Shown here one piece after another: positions 18,230 to 26,746 of a stretch of DNA of 62,355 nt. Origin of the DNA: an uncultured Verrucomicrobia subdivision 3 bacterium (GTDB lineage Bacteria > Verrucomicrobiota > Verrucomicrobiia > Limisphaerales > UBA11358). The stretch lies in NCBI GenBank assembly GCA_903922735.1, contig CAIXUZ010000057.1, positions 1 through 62,355 of the forward strand, read 5' to 3'. Position 1 is the stretch's first letter. Every line of letters starts with the position of its first letter. The translations under genes and the position numbers were made by a program. The notes under the pieces were generated by a model. It was not told the origin of the DNA and did not search any database. It worked only from the letters and a program-made list of their open reading frames with translations.

Positions 18230-18345
18230 GCCTGATGAAAGCGGGATTCCGGCGGCGCGGCAATCCGAATTTGACCAACCCCGGTGGTGACGCTGTGCCT
18301 TTGCCATTGCCAAGTCGCAAAGGATTTGGCACAGAAATGCACCCG

Positions 18346-19848
18346 ATGAAAAAGCTTTTTATCAGTTTGCTGCTGGCGCTGCCGCTGGGCGGAGTTCGTG
18401 CGGCGCTGCCGCAGCCGGACTTGATGGCGCAAATCCATTTTGCCGGTGTGCAGAAAATTTCCGCCGAGAAGAATTCCACCGCGTTCACCAACGAATTCTG
18501 TTCCGCCGAGGCGGTGGCGTTGCGGGCGCAGACGGCGGATAAAGTGTCGGCCTGGCTGTCCGGCTGGCTGCAAACCAATGTCGGCGTGACGGTTCCGTCA
18601 GGCATGGCCAAACTGCGGCCGCTGCTGGATGATTTGCAAACCGCCGAGTGGTTTCTGGAAGCGCGGGTGGGATTGAATAATAAGCCGGAAGTGGCTGTCG
18701 CCATCAGACTCGGCGGCGACCGGGCGCAACTCTGGCAGGCAAATCTTAAACTTTTTTTCCCGGCGGCCAGTTTCAAAAATGCCGATGGCTGGCTTTTTTT
18801 TGAATCCGGCACGGGCGCGGGCAAACTGGTGGACGGGCTGGTGCGAAAAATTTCCGCCACCGACTCCGCCTGGCTGTCGGTGGATGTGAACTGGCCGCGC
18901 CTCGCTCAGTGGCATCCCAAACTGAAGGAGCTCGGCCTGCCGGAAACGCAGTTCACCATCAACGCGCCGGACGATAACCTGCGGATCAATGGAAAATTTT
19001 TCTTTCCCGAAAATCTTTCATTGAATCTGGATCCGTGGCAGGTGCCGACGAACACCGTGCATCCGCCGTTCGTCAGTTTTACCGCCGTGCGCGGGTTTGC
19101 GGCCTGGCTTCAGGCGCAATCGTGGGCGCTGCCTTATAAAATCCTGCCCGCGCCCAATCAGGCGTTTGTCTGGGCGCTGCCGCAGATTCCGTATCAGACC
19201 TTCGCCGCCGCGCCGGTGGCGGATGCGGTGAACGGATTGGCGCAGGCTTATGCTAATTTGCAGGCGGCGTTGGATCGGCAAAAGGCGGCGGGAAAGGCCA
19301 TGATGCCGCTCACTCTGGAAAAAACGAATAACACCCTCTCCTTGACGGGCGTGCCTTTTGTCGCGCCTTATCTCAAGTCGGTTCGCGAGCCGGCCGGCCA
19401 GTTTCTGTTTGCCGGCGCCTTTCCTAACCCGCCGCGCGGCAAGCCGCTGCCGGTGGAGTTGTCTCAAAGGCTGGCCCAAAACCATCTGGTGCTTTATCAC
19501 TGGGAAATCACCGCCGAGCGTCTGCCGCAGGCGTTGAACTTGAGCCAGCTCGGGTTGCTGATGACCTCGCATCGGCAACTGGGCGGCGAAACCGCCTCGC
19601 AGAAATGGATTCAAAAAATCGCGCCCGGGCTGGGAAACACCGTCACCGAGATTTCCCAGAGCGGACCGGCGGAAATGACCTTCACGCGCAAGTCATCCGG
19701 TGTTTTTACGGCGATGGAACTGCTCGTGCTGGGCAACTGGCTGGAGGCGCCCAATTTCCCCGGCTTTGATTTGCAACTGCCGCCGCGCCCGAAAAATCTG
19801 AGGCGTCCGCATCCCGCGCCGTCGCCGTCGCCGCTGCCAGCTAAATAA
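18346..19848 (+). CDS. exported hypothetical protein
   Basis: 501 residues from the ATG at 18346, which begins a clear signal peptide (MKKLFISLLLALPLGGVRA). A longer frame from 18235 would bury that signal and overlaps the divergent vanZ start. The mature protein is alternating hydrophobic/charged without membrane helices or a motif I know, and ends in a Pro/Ser-rich tail. It ends 5 bp before pdxJ, so it is probably co-transcribed with pdxJ-acpS. Periplasmic or outer-membrane location is inferred. Confidence 0.6.
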   Translation: MKKLFISLLLALPLGGVRAALPQPDLMAQIHFAGVQKISAEKNSTAFTNEFCSAEAVALRAQTADKVSAWLSGWLQTNVGVTVPSGMAKLRPLLDDLQTAEWFLEARVGLNNKPEVAVAIRLGGDRAQLWQANLKLFFPAASFKNADGWLFFESGTGAGKLVDGLVRKISATDSAWLSVDVNWPRLAQWHPKLKELGLPETQFTINAPDDNLRINGKFFFPENLSLNLDPWQVPTNTVHPPFVSFTAVRGFAAWLQAQSWALPYKILPAPNQAFVWALPQIPYQTFAAAPVADAVNGLAQAYANLQAALDRQKAAGKAMMPLTLEKTNNTLSLTGVPFVAPYLKSVREPAGQFLFAGAFPNPPRGKPLPVELSQRLAQNHLVLYHWEITAERLPQALNLSQLGLLMTSHRQLGGETASQKWIQKIAPGLGNTVTEISQSGPAEMTFTRKSSGVFTAMELLVLGNWLEAPNFPGFDLQLPPRPKNLRRPHPAPSPSPLPAK

Positions 19849-19852
19849 TTTC

Positions 19853-20605
19853 ATGCTCAAACTCGGCGTCAACATTGACCACGTCGCCACGATTCGCGAG
19901 GCGCGCTACCGCGGCCTCGGCCACGGCGAACCGTGTCCCGTCGCGGCGGCGCTGGCGGCCGAAGCGGCGGGCGCCCATGGCATCACGGCGCATTTGCGCG
20001 AAGACCGGCGGCATATTCAGGATCGCGATATCCAGCGGTTGCGCGAGCAGATCAAAACGCGGTTGAATCTGGAAATGGCGAACGCGCCCGAAATCGTTTC
20101 CATCGCGCTGAAATTGAAACCTGAAATCGTCTGTCTTGTGCCGGAGCGGCGGCTCGAAGTGACGACCGAAGGCGGACTGGATGTGGTCGCCGCCGAGAAA
20201 GCTTTGACCGGGACCTGCCGGAAAATGAACGACGCCGGTATTGAGGTGAGTTTGTTTGTCGCGCCGGACCCGGCGCAGATTGACGCAAGCGCGCGGGTCG
20301 GCGCGCAGTTCATTGAATTGCATACGGGTAAATTTGCGGAGGATTTTTACCCGGCGGCAAGCGGCAAGCGGCAAGCGGAAATAGAATTACAGCGTCTCAT
20401 TGCCGGCGCGAAACAGGCGCACGCGCTGGGCTTGCAGGTGAATGCCGGCCACGGACTGAACTGCGAAAACCTGCCGGCGCTCTTTGCCGTGCCGCATCTG
20501 GTGGAGTTGAACATTGGCCATAGCCTCGTCAGCCGCGCGGTGTTGGTCGGGATGGGAAACGCGGTGCGCGAAATGCTGGCAGTGATGAAAAATTACCCCG
20601 CATGA
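19853..20605 (+). CDS. pdxJ: pyridoxine 5'-phosphate synthase PdxJ
   Basis: Condenses 1-deoxy-xylulose 5-phosphate with 3-amino-2-oxopropyl phosphate to PNP, the last ring-forming step of the DXP-dependent vitamin B6 route. 250 residues: LGVNIDHVATIREAR at the N-terminus, GAHGITAHLREDRRHIQDRDI, the VPERR(L)EVTTEGGLD loop, and LQVNAGHGLNCEN. Residues about 167-175 (PAASGKRQA) are encoded by a GCGGCAA heptamer array where the family has a variable loop. It overlaps acpS by 4 bp (ATGA), a gene order common in bacteria. Confidence 0.94.
   Translation: MLKLGVNIDHVATIREARYRGLGHGEPCPVAAALAAEAAGAHGITAHLREDRRHIQDRDIQRLREQIKTRLNLEMANAPEIVSIALKLKPEIVCLVPERRLEVTTEGGLDVVAAEKALTGTCRKMNDAGIEVSLFVAPDPAQIDASARVGAQFIELHTGKFAEDFYPAASGKRQAEIELQRLIAGAKQAHALGLQVNAGHGLNCENLPALFAVPHLVELNIGHSLVSRAVLVGMGNAVREMLAVMKNYPA
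20354..20381. repeat. GCGGCAA heptamer array inside pdxJ
   Basis: Three exact 7-bp copies (20354-20374) and a fourth diverged copy, read in frame as part of PdxJ just before the conserved ELQRLIAGA helix. Confidence 0.85.
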
Positions 20606-20979
20606 TTCTCGGCACCGGCATCGACATCATCGAGGTGGCGCGCATCGCCTCGTCCTATGAAAAATTTGGCGCGCGGTTTGTGAACCGCGTATTGGTGGCG
20701 GATGAAATCGCCTATTGCCTGTCGCACAAAAATCCCGCGCCGTTCCTCGCGGTGCGGTTCGCGGCGAAAGAGGCCGTTTCCAAGGCGTTCGGTACCGGTA
20801 TTGGCGCCCAGTTGGGCTGGCAGGATATGGAAATTCGCCGGCAGGAATCCGGCGAACCGTTCGTGGTTTTGCACGGCAAGGGCGCGGCATTATTGGTGGC
20901 GCGCGGGGCGCAGCGGGTGCATGTCAGCTTGAGCCATACGGAACATTACGCGGCGGCCACGGCGATTTTGGAGGGGTGA
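20602..20979 (+). CDS. acpS: holo-[acyl-carrier-protein] synthase AcpS
   Basis: Transfers 4'-phosphopantetheine from CoA to the acyl carrier protein Ser. The 125-residue length is typical. Motifs: GTGIDIIEVARI with Mg-binding Asp8, and RFAAKEAVSKAFGTGIG with Glu57 and the conserved KEA lysine, followed by VHVSLSHTEHYAAA. Start codon overlaps the pdxJ stop by 4 bp, so it is translationally coupled. Confidence 0.93.
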   Translation: MILGTGIDIIEVARIASSYEKFGARFVNRVLVADEIAYCLSHKNPAPFLAVRFAAKEAVSKAFGTGIGAQLGWQDMEIRRQESGEPFVVLHGKGAALLVARGAQRVHVSLSHTEHYAAATAILEG

Positions 20980-21073
20980 GCCGGAAAATAATTTTACCAA
21001 GGCGGAACTGTGGCTTGCGTCGCCCCGCGCTTCAGGGTTAATCTTTTTCCAACCTCAATCAGGTAATTATTTT

Positions 21074-22381
21074 ATGTCACAAACTGGCCGCCAATCTCTC
21101 AATCTTAGCAAAGTGCTCTGTGTCATCATGGGGGGCGGTCAGGGCTCGCGCCTGTTCCCGCTCACGAAAGATCGCGCCAAGCCGGCGGTGCCGCTTGCGG
21201 GCAAATATCGCATCGTGGACATTCCGATCTCCAACTGCATCAATTCGCGCTTCCGCCGCATCTACATTCTGACCCAGTTCAATTCCACCTCGCTGCACAG
21301 CCACATTTCCCGCACTTACAAGTTCGACCAGTTTTCCTCCGGCTTCGTGGAGATACTCGCGGCGCAGCAGACGTTCAACAACACCTCCTGGTATGAAGGC
21401 ACGGCGGACGCAGTGCGGAAAAATCTGGTCCACTTCATGAACCATGATTTCGACTACCTGCTCATCCTGAGCGGCGACCAGTTGTATCGGATGGATTTTC
21501 AGGAAGTGGTCGAGCAGCATCGGGAAACCGGCGCCGACATCACCATCGCCACGCTGCCGGTGGCGCGTGGGGAGGCGGGCGCATTGGGTATCATGCAGAT
21601 TGACGACCAGAAGCGCATCACGCGTTTCGTCGAAAAACCCAAGGATCCCGCCGTCCTCGATTCCCTCAAGATTTCACCCGAAATGAATGCCCAGCTCGCC
21701 ATTCCCGGCGGCCGCGAATCCTACCTCGCCTCGATGGGCATTTACGTTTTCAATCGCCAGGTCATCGCCGATTTGCTGGACAACCCGCTTTCCGATTTCG
21801 GCAAGCACATTATCCCGCACGCCATCAACACCCACCGCGTCTTCTCCTACGTCTATCAGGGCTATTGGGAGGACATCGGAACCATCCGCAATTTCTTCGA
21901 GGCGAACCTCGATTTGGTCAGCGAGCTTCCCCGCTTCAATTTTTTCGACATGAGCGCGCCGATTTTCTCCCGTCCGCGCTACCTGCCGGGTTCCAAGATC
22001 AACGGCGCGCAGATTGACCACGCCGTCATCTCCGACGGCTGCATCATCAACCGCGCGCGCATCAGCAACACCATTGTCGGCCTGCGCACCATCATCGGCG
22101 ACGGCACGGAACTCAATCGCGTGGTCATTCTCGGCAGCGATTATTACGAATCGCAGGAATCTGTGGAACGGCACGAGCGCGAGGGCGTTCCCCGGGTCGG
22201 CCTCGGCGCGCATTGCAAAATCGATAATGCCATCATTGATAAAAATGCCCGCATCGGGAACAACGTGACGATCTCGCCCGGCGGCAAGCCGGAGAATGCC
22301 GACCATGAAAAATATTTCATCCGCGACGGCATTATCATCATCCCGAAGGATGCGGTGATTCCGCACGGAACGGTGATCTGA
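21074..22381 (+). CDS. glgC: glucose-1-phosphate adenylyltransferase GlgC
   Basis: Makes ADP-glucose for glycogen. 435 residues: nucleotide-binding loop MGGGQGSRLFPLTKDRAKPAVPLAGKYRIVD spread over the first 40, WYEGTADAVRKN, SGDQLYRMD (metal-binding Asp region), VEKPKDP, and a C-terminal left-handed beta-helix with repeated hexapeptides (about 300-430). The sequence resembles plant/cyanobacterial-type GlgC more than the enterobacterial one. Own transcription unit with a terminator-like hairpin 19 bp after the stop. Confidence 0.94.
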   Translation: MSQTGRQSLNLSKVLCVIMGGGQGSRLFPLTKDRAKPAVPLAGKYRIVDIPISNCINSRFRRIYILTQFNSTSLHSHISRTYKFDQFSSGFVEILAAQQTFNNTSWYEGTADAVRKNLVHFMNHDFDYLLILSGDQLYRMDFQEVVEQHRETGADITIATLPVARGEAGALGIMQIDDQKRITRFVEKPKDPAVLDSLKISPEMNAQLAIPGGRESYLASMGIYVFNRQVIADLLDNPLSDFGKHIIPHAINTHRVFSYVYQGYWEDIGTIRNFFEANLDLVSELPRFNFFDMSAPIFSRPRYLPGSKINGAQIDHAVISDGCIINRARISNTIVGLRTIIGDGTELNRVVILGSDYYESQESVERHEREGVPRVGLGAHCKIDNAIIDKNARIGNNVTISPGGKPENADHEKYFIRDGIIIIPKDAVIPHGTVI

Positions 22382-22399
22382 AGAATGACGTTATCCCGC

Positions 22400-22430
22400 C
22401 GCCCTGCGGGAAACTGCGGGGCGTTTTCGT
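22400..22430 (+). terminator. Rho-independent terminator of glgC
   Basis: CGCCCTGC (22400-22407) pairs with GCGGGGCG (22416-22423) with one mismatch, followed by TTTTCGTTTT. It lies between glgC and the convergent SGNH gene. Confidence 0.7.
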
Positions 22431-22436
22431 TTTCCG

Positions 22437-23681
22437 CTACTTTGCCCCTGCCACCATGAAGTAGCCGATGAGCAGGCGGTTGCCGGTGCTGGTTTTGTCG
22501 TGTTCCTCCAGCACTTTGATCTTCAGTGTGTGTTTGCCCGGCGCGAGGCCGCATGCGAGCAGGGTGTAGTGGTTGCGGGCAAAATATGGCCCCAGCGCGG
22601 TGTCCGCCTTGCCGTGCTTGCTGCCTTTCGGGCCGCCGTAATTGTTGTTGGCTGGCTGGTCTTTCCCGTCGTCAATGGTCCAATCAAACTTGCCGCCGTC
22701 CTTCTGGACATTCTCGAACAGGCCGATGGCCGTGCCTTCAAACTCAAACTCCAGCGAATCGCCCGCCTTCCGCGCGTTGATCGTGCCGTCCGCATAGCGT
22801 TTCAGCAGGGCGTTCTTCTCGTCGCGGGGCAGCACTTCCCAATCGCCGGCAAGTTTCGCCTTGCCCGGCGGCACGAGCCGTCCCGTGGCGAACTCGTCGG
22901 TCACCAGCGGCGGGGGCAAGGTCGGCGACGGCGACGGCTTGACGTTCACCTGCGTCTTGAGATACGCCACGATGGTGTCGGTGTAGATTGTGTGGCCCAT
23001 CTCGTTTGGATGCACCGAGTCGCTGATGAACACCTGGCCGGGGGCTTTCCAGTTTAGCTTTGGATTTTTCAGTTGCGCTTCTGTCGGCTTGGGCAGGTCG
23101 GATCGGTTGAGCGCGGCGACCAGCGGCGGTTGCAAGTCAATGTCGGGAATGTTGTAGTATTTCGCCACCGCCGGATGGCTGACGCGCTTGCAGTTGAGGT
23201 CGCGGCTCGTGGTGTAGACAAACACGATTTCCGGCTTGGTCGGCGACGACCAGAGCTGGCGCACGATGCCTTCCATCGTCGCCTTGCGGAAATCGTTGGT
23301 CGGGCTGCCGTCGTTGATGTTGAACTCCACGAACACCAGGTCTGGCCGCTGGGCGATCACCTCCGCGCCGCAGCGGAAAACCCCGAGATCGCTGCCGGTG
23401 CCGCCGATCGCGGCGTTGATTTCGCGCACGGTCGCCTTGGGGAACGTGTCTTTGAACCATTTGAAGGTCTTGACCCGCCAGCCCGGCGCGGCGGTGATGC
23501 TGCCGCCGAAGTAGGCGATGCCGACGTCCTCGCCGGCCTTGAGTTTCTGGAATACGCGCCCCAGCGTGCGGCGGGGTGCTTGGGTGTCACCCGCATCGGG
23601 CACGATGGGATTGGGCATTTCGACGGCGAAGGCCGACAACCCGGCCAGTGATAAGCATGTGACGAGCAGTATTCGTTTCAT
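22437..23681 (-). CDS. secreted SGNH/GDSL hydrolase with C-terminal carbohydrate-esterase-type module
   Basis: 414 residues with signal peptide (1-19). SGNH blocks: GGSITAAPGW (Ser61), INAAIGGTGSD, VEFNINDGSP (Asn), DSVHPNEMGH (Asp-x-x-His). This pattern fits acetyl- or other carbohydrate esterases of Bacteroidota/Verrucomicrobiota. The last 150 residues form a beta-sandwich-like accessory region including FEGTAIGLFENVQKDGG and HTLKIKVLEEH. Probable polysaccharide deacylase outside the cytoplasm; substrate unknown. A small membrane-protein gene lies 8 bp upstream. Confidence 0.78.
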   Translation of the reverse strand: MKRILLVTCLSLAGLSAFAVEMPNPIVPDAGDTQAPRRTLGRVFQKLKAGEDVGIAYFGGSITAAPGWRVKTFKWFKDTFPKATVREINAAIGGTGSDLGVFRCGAEVIAQRPDLVFVEFNINDGSPTNDFRKATMEGIVRQLWSSPTKPEIVFVYTTSRDLNCKRVSHPAVAKYYNIPDIDLQPPLVAALNRSDLPKPTEAQLKNPKLNWKAPGQVFISDSVHPNEMGHTIYTDTIVAYLKTQVNVKPSPSPTLPPPLVTDEFATGRLVPPGKAKLAGDWEVLPRDEKNALLKRYADGTINARKAGDSLEFEFEGTAIGLFENVQKDGGKFDWTIDDGKDQPANNNYGGPKGSKHGKADTALGPYFARNHYTLLACGLAPGKHTLKIKVLEEHDKTSTGNRLLIGYFMVAGAK

Positions 23682-23689
23682 AAAATAAA

Positions 23690-24028
23690 TTAGCTGGTAA
23701 CACGCGAGTCCGACAACTGTTCGGCGATTAACTTTTCCATCTCTTGATTTACGGCGGGCCGATGTAACCAGCGCTCATAAATCAGCATCGGCGCACCGAA
23801 GAGAACACCGCAAATCAAAAGCGACCGGCTAAAATCTATGCCGACCCACTCAGCAAGAGGTCTCGGAAGCCACATCGCAGTCGGAAAGCAAACGATCAAT
23901 GCAAGTAGTGGATAGATGATGAGTCGTGGAGCTCTCCTGTAAACTTGCTTGGCCAATTCGTCAATTTCGCCATCCGAACGACCGCGGCAAGCAGGTAAAC
24001 TTCGATATATTGGTCGGTTAATTCGCAT
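23690..24028 (-). CDS. small membrane protein, unknown
   Basis: 112 residues, not recognised. Two hydrophobic segments, LIIYPLLALIVCFPTAMWL (about 36-54) and LLICGVLFGAPMLIYERWL (about 70-88), suggest two membrane spans. The N-terminal 30 residues are charged. It ends 8 bp before the SGNH hydrolase start, so an operon is possible. Codon use here is less GC-rich than in neighbours. Confidence 0.5.
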   Translation of the reverse strand: MRINRPIYRSLPACRGRSDGEIDELAKQVYRRAPRLIIYPLLALIVCFPTAMWLPRPLAEWVGIDFSRSLLICGVLFGAPMLIYERWLHRPAVNQEMEKLIAEQLSDSRVTS

Positions 24029-24246
24029 GTGGTTGCGCTGAACAGGTATTAGGCCGCCGCGCCTGCCCGGCGTTGTGCGCGGTTGGGTTGAATAGCTGCG
24101 GTGTGAATCATGAGTTTATGAAAGCGGACTGGTGAATCTTCATCAAGGAATATCATTTGCCAGCTTCGTGGACTGCCGCCCAACGCTGCTGCCGCCGATG
24201 TGTCACCGTGATTTACTTTCCTGCGCGGCGCTGCTAATACTTCCGC

Positions 24247-25113
24247 GTGCCTGATTCCGCCACCATCTGGAAACATCTCAATTCGCCGGACCGGCTTTTC
24301 CTCATTGCCGGGCCGTGCGTGATTGAAAATGAAAAACTGTGCCGCACCGTCGCCGCCTCGCTCGTCCAGACCTGCCGGCAGCTCGGCATCTATTTCGTTT
24401 TCAAGGCCAGTTTTGACAAGGCCAACCGCACGTCCGGCAAGGCGTTTCGCGGGCCGGGCATAGCTGCCGGCCTCAAGACGCTCGCCGCCATCCGCGCGGA
24501 ATTCGGCGTGCCCGTGCTGACGGATATTCATACGGAAGAACAGGCTAAGCTGGCTGGCGAAGTGGTGGATATCCTGCAAATTCCGGCGTTCCTCTGCCGC
24601 CAGACGGATTTGATCGAGGCCGCCGTGGCGACCGGCAGGATCGTGAACCTCAAGAAGGGCCAGTTCCTCTCGCCGGCGGAAATGGGGCGCGTCGCGGAAA
24701 AGGCGGAGAAGTTTTGGAAGGAAAAGTTTCAAGCTTCAAGTTCGCGCAACTCAAAACTAAAAACTAAAAACTTAAAACTCCTTTTGACCGAGCGCGGCAC
24801 GACGTTCGGCTACAACAATCTCGTGGCCGACATGCGCTCGATTCCCATCATGAAATCGTTCGGCTTTCCGGTGGTGTTCGATGCCACCCACTCCGTCCAG
24901 CTTCCCGGCGGCGGCGGCGACAAGTCGGCCGGCCAGCGCGAGTTTGCGCCGGTGCTCGCGAGCGCGGCGCTGGCGGTTGGCGCGAACGGACTGTTCATCG
25001 AGACGCATCCGCAGCCGGACAAAGCCATGAGCGACGGCCCCAACATGATTCCGCTTGCGGAAATGGCGACGACGCTCAAGTCGCTGCTGAAGATTTTCAA
25101 GGCGGCGAGATGA
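24247..25113 (+). CDS. kdsA: 3-deoxy-8-phosphooctulonate synthase KdsA
   Basis: Condenses PEP with arabinose 5-phosphate to Kdo 8-phosphate for LPS. 288 residues: LFLIAGPCVIE, FKASFDKANRTS, GVPVLTDIHTEEQA, FLCRQTDLI, KKGQFLSP, TTFGYNNLVADMRS, DATHSVQLPGG. Between EKAEKFW and LLLTERG lie about 20 extra residues (158-177, rich in Ser/Lys/Asn/Leu) encoded by a repeat related to the one upstream of hprK. The conserved residues on both sides are intact. GTG start at 24247. First gene of the Kdo/Lpt block. The preceding 218 bp (24029-24246) hold no gene. Confidence 0.94.
   Translation: MPDSATIWKHLNSPDRLFLIAGPCVIENEKLCRTVAASLVQTCRQLGIYFVFKASFDKANRTSGKAFRGPGIAAGLKTLAAIRAEFGVPVLTDIHTEEQAKLAGEVVDILQIPAFLCRQTDLIEAAVATGRIVNLKKGQFLSPAEMGRVAEKAEKFWKEKFQASSSRNSKLKTKNLKLLLTERGTTFGYNNLVADMRSIPIMKSFGFPVVFDATHSVQLPGGGGDKSAGQREFAPVLASAALAVGANGLFIETHPQPDKAMSDGPNMIPLAEMATTLKSLLKIFKAAR
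24747..24781. repeat. AAACTAA heptamer array inside kdsA
   Basis: Five 7-bp units (CAACTCA, AAACTAA, AAACTAA, AAACTTA, AAACTCC) translated in frame within KdsA. The same consensus recurs at 27521-27550 in front of hprK. Confidence 0.85.
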
Positions 25114-25121
25114 AAAACTTC

Positions 25122-25201
25122 GAACATTCAAAATTCAACGCCCAATGGCTGCGGCGTGGAGATTCCTTGGAGGTTCGGAGTTGAATGTTAAATGTTGAAT
25201 G
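25122..25201. repeat. TTGAATG heptamer element upstream of kdsC
   Basis: TTGAATG, TTAAATG, TTGAATG at 25181-25201, with a weakly complementary AACATTCAAAATTCAAC arm near 25125. The segment from the AACGCCCA motif through GGTTCGGAG to the heptamers resembles 37171-37232 before the RND pump, so both are copies of one element. It ends 5 nt before the kdsC ATG. Confidence 0.75.
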
Positions 25202-25206
25202 TTTTC

Positions 25207-25749
25207 ATGCCTCAAAGAATTTCCAAATCACTCGTCCTGCGCCTGAAACGCATCAAATTGTTTTTGTGCGACGTGGACGGTGTGTTGACCGACGGCTCGA
25301 TCTTCATCGGCGGCGAGCGCGAGTTCAAGCGCTTCAACATCCGCGACGGCCTCGGCCTTGTGCTGGCGCGGCGCGCGGGCTTGCAAGTGGGCTGGGTTTC
25401 CGCGCGTCCCTCGCTGGCCACCAAACTGCGGGCGGAGGAATTGAAGGTTGATTTTCTCGTGCAGCAGGGCGACCAAGTCAGCAAGACTGGCGCCATTGAA
25501 AACCTGTTGCTGCAGGAAAAGTTGAACTGGAGCGACGTTTGTTTTGTCGGAGATGATATCATTGACCTCGGACCGCTGACGCGCGCCGGCCTGGCGGTGG
25601 CCGTGGGCGACGCCGTGCCTGAGGCGAAGGCGGCGGCGCATCTGGTGACGAAAGCGGTCGGTGGCCGGGGCGCGGTGCGCGAGGCGATCGAACTGATTTT
25701 GCGGGCGCAGGAAAAATGGCAACCCTTCGTGAAAGCTTATTCCGCATGA
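25207..25749 (+). CDS. kdsC: KdsC-type 3-deoxy-D-manno-octulosonate 8-phosphatase
   Basis: Removes phosphate from Kdo-8-P. 180 residues from ATG 25207; an in-frame upstream ATG (25192) lies in the repeat and is disfavoured. HAD C0-type features without a cap: CDVDGVLTDG, FNIRDGLGL, VGWVSARPS, LVQQGDQVSKTGAIENLL and CFVGDDIIDLGPL. It forms the expected tetrameric family fold. It overlaps the next gene by 4 bp (ATGA). Confidence 0.9.
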   Translation: MPQRISKSLVLRLKRIKLFLCDVDGVLTDGSIFIGGEREFKRFNIRDGLGLVLARRAGLQVGWVSARPSLATKLRAEELKVDFLVQQGDQVSKTGAIENLLLQEKLNWSDVCFVGDDIIDLGPLTRAGLAVAVGDAVPEAKAAAHLVTKAVGGRGAVREAIELILRAQEKWQPFVKAYSA

Positions 25750-26189
25750 GCCGGCTTGCCGCAAAACAAATTCTGGCGGCGGGGGCGGTGTTTTTCTTCA
25801 TCGCCGCCGGGCATGGGCAGATGCAATCGCTGCCCATCGGGGGGGCGACGGATTTTACCTCGGATGCGTACTTTGATGCGCCCTATGAGCAGCAGGTGAA
25901 AGTCCGGCTGACGGGCGCCCAGGCGGCGCCGTTGCCGGGTGGATTGCTGGACGTTAAAAAATTGAAAGTGGAAATGTTCAATCCCGGCGGCCGGCTGGAA
26001 ATGGTGGTGCGGGCGCCGCAATGCTCCTATGCGCCGTTGGACGGTGTGGCGCGTTCGGCCGGGCATCTGGAATTGCAGTCGGGGGACGGCAAATTCCGGG
26101 TCGAGGGCGAAGGATTTTTGTGGCGGCAGAATGATTCGTTGCTCACTATTTCCAACCGGGTGCGGACGGTCATTGAGCTGACGAAATGA
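25746..26189 (+). CDS. lptC: LptC-like LPS export protein
   Basis: 147 residues with an N-terminal signal or anchor (about 4-25) followed by beta-strands in the LptC/OstA-like pattern, including LLDVKKLKVEMFNPGGRLEMVVRAP-type repeats and GVARSAGHLELQSGDGKFRVEGEGFLW. The sequence is divergent; the call rests on fold pattern plus position between kdsC and lptA. It would connect the LptB2FG transporter to LptA in the periplasm. The ATG overlaps the kdsC stop. Confidence 0.65.
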   Translation: MSRLAAKQILAAGAVFFFIAAGHGQMQSLPIGGATDFTSDAYFDAPYEQQVKVRLTGAQAAPLPGGLLDVKKLKVEMFNPGGRLEMVVRAPQCSYAPLDGVARSAGHLELQSGDGKFRVEGEGFLWRQNDSLLTISNRVRTVIELTK

Positions 26190-26199
26190 ATTTTGGTTT

Positions 26200-26745
26200 A
26201 TGAAAACGCTGCTTTTACTTTTGTCCATCGCCCTGTGCGGCGCGGTTCAGGCGCAAACCAATGCGGTGAAGGGCGCGGCCACCAAATCGCCGCCTGCGCC
26301 GACGGAAATCAATTCCGACACGGCGGACTTTGACTTGAGCGCGAGCGCGCGGCAGGCGGTTTATCGTGGTCATGTGGTGGTGGTGGATCCGCAGATGAAA
26401 TTGAAATGCGAGCAGTTGGTGGTTTATCTTCCGCCGTCCGGTGAGCGGGTGAACCACATCGTGGCGCAGACGAATGTGGTGATTGATTTTGCCGACCAGC
26501 AGGGGCAGATGACGCATGCGGTTGCGGATCTCGCGGACTATCGCTATCTGGTGTCGAATGGGGTGACCAATGAGACGGTGACGTTGACGGGTAATCCGCA
26601 GGTGGAAAATTCCCAGGGCACCTTGACCGGCGACCCCATTAATTGGGACCGTGGCAATAATCGGATGACGGCGACCAACCCGCACATGAAATCCAAGCCT
26701 GCCGTCGAAGGCTCCACCAACGCGCCGCCGCTGAAACTTTTTTAA
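26200..26745 (+). CDS. lptA: LptA-like periplasmic LPS-binding protein
   Basis: 181 residues with signal peptide (1-19). OstA/LptA pattern: EINSDTADFDLSASARQAVYRGHVVVVDPQMKLKCEQL is spread over 36-75, then INWDRGNNRMTATNPHMK near the C-terminus. The beta-jellyroll strands form the periplasmic bridge for LPS. It lies 10 bp after the lptC-like gene and 1 bp before lptB, a classic order. Confidence 0.82.
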   Translation: MKTLLLLLSIALCGAVQAQTNAVKGAATKSPPAPTEINSDTADFDLSASARQAVYRGHVVVVDPQMKLKCEQLVVYLPPSGERVNHIVAQTNVVIDFADQQGQMTHAVADLADYRYLVSNGVTNETVTLTGNPQVENSQGTLTGDPINWDRGNNRMTATNPHMKSKPAVEGSTNAPPLKLF

Positions 26746-26746
26746 T

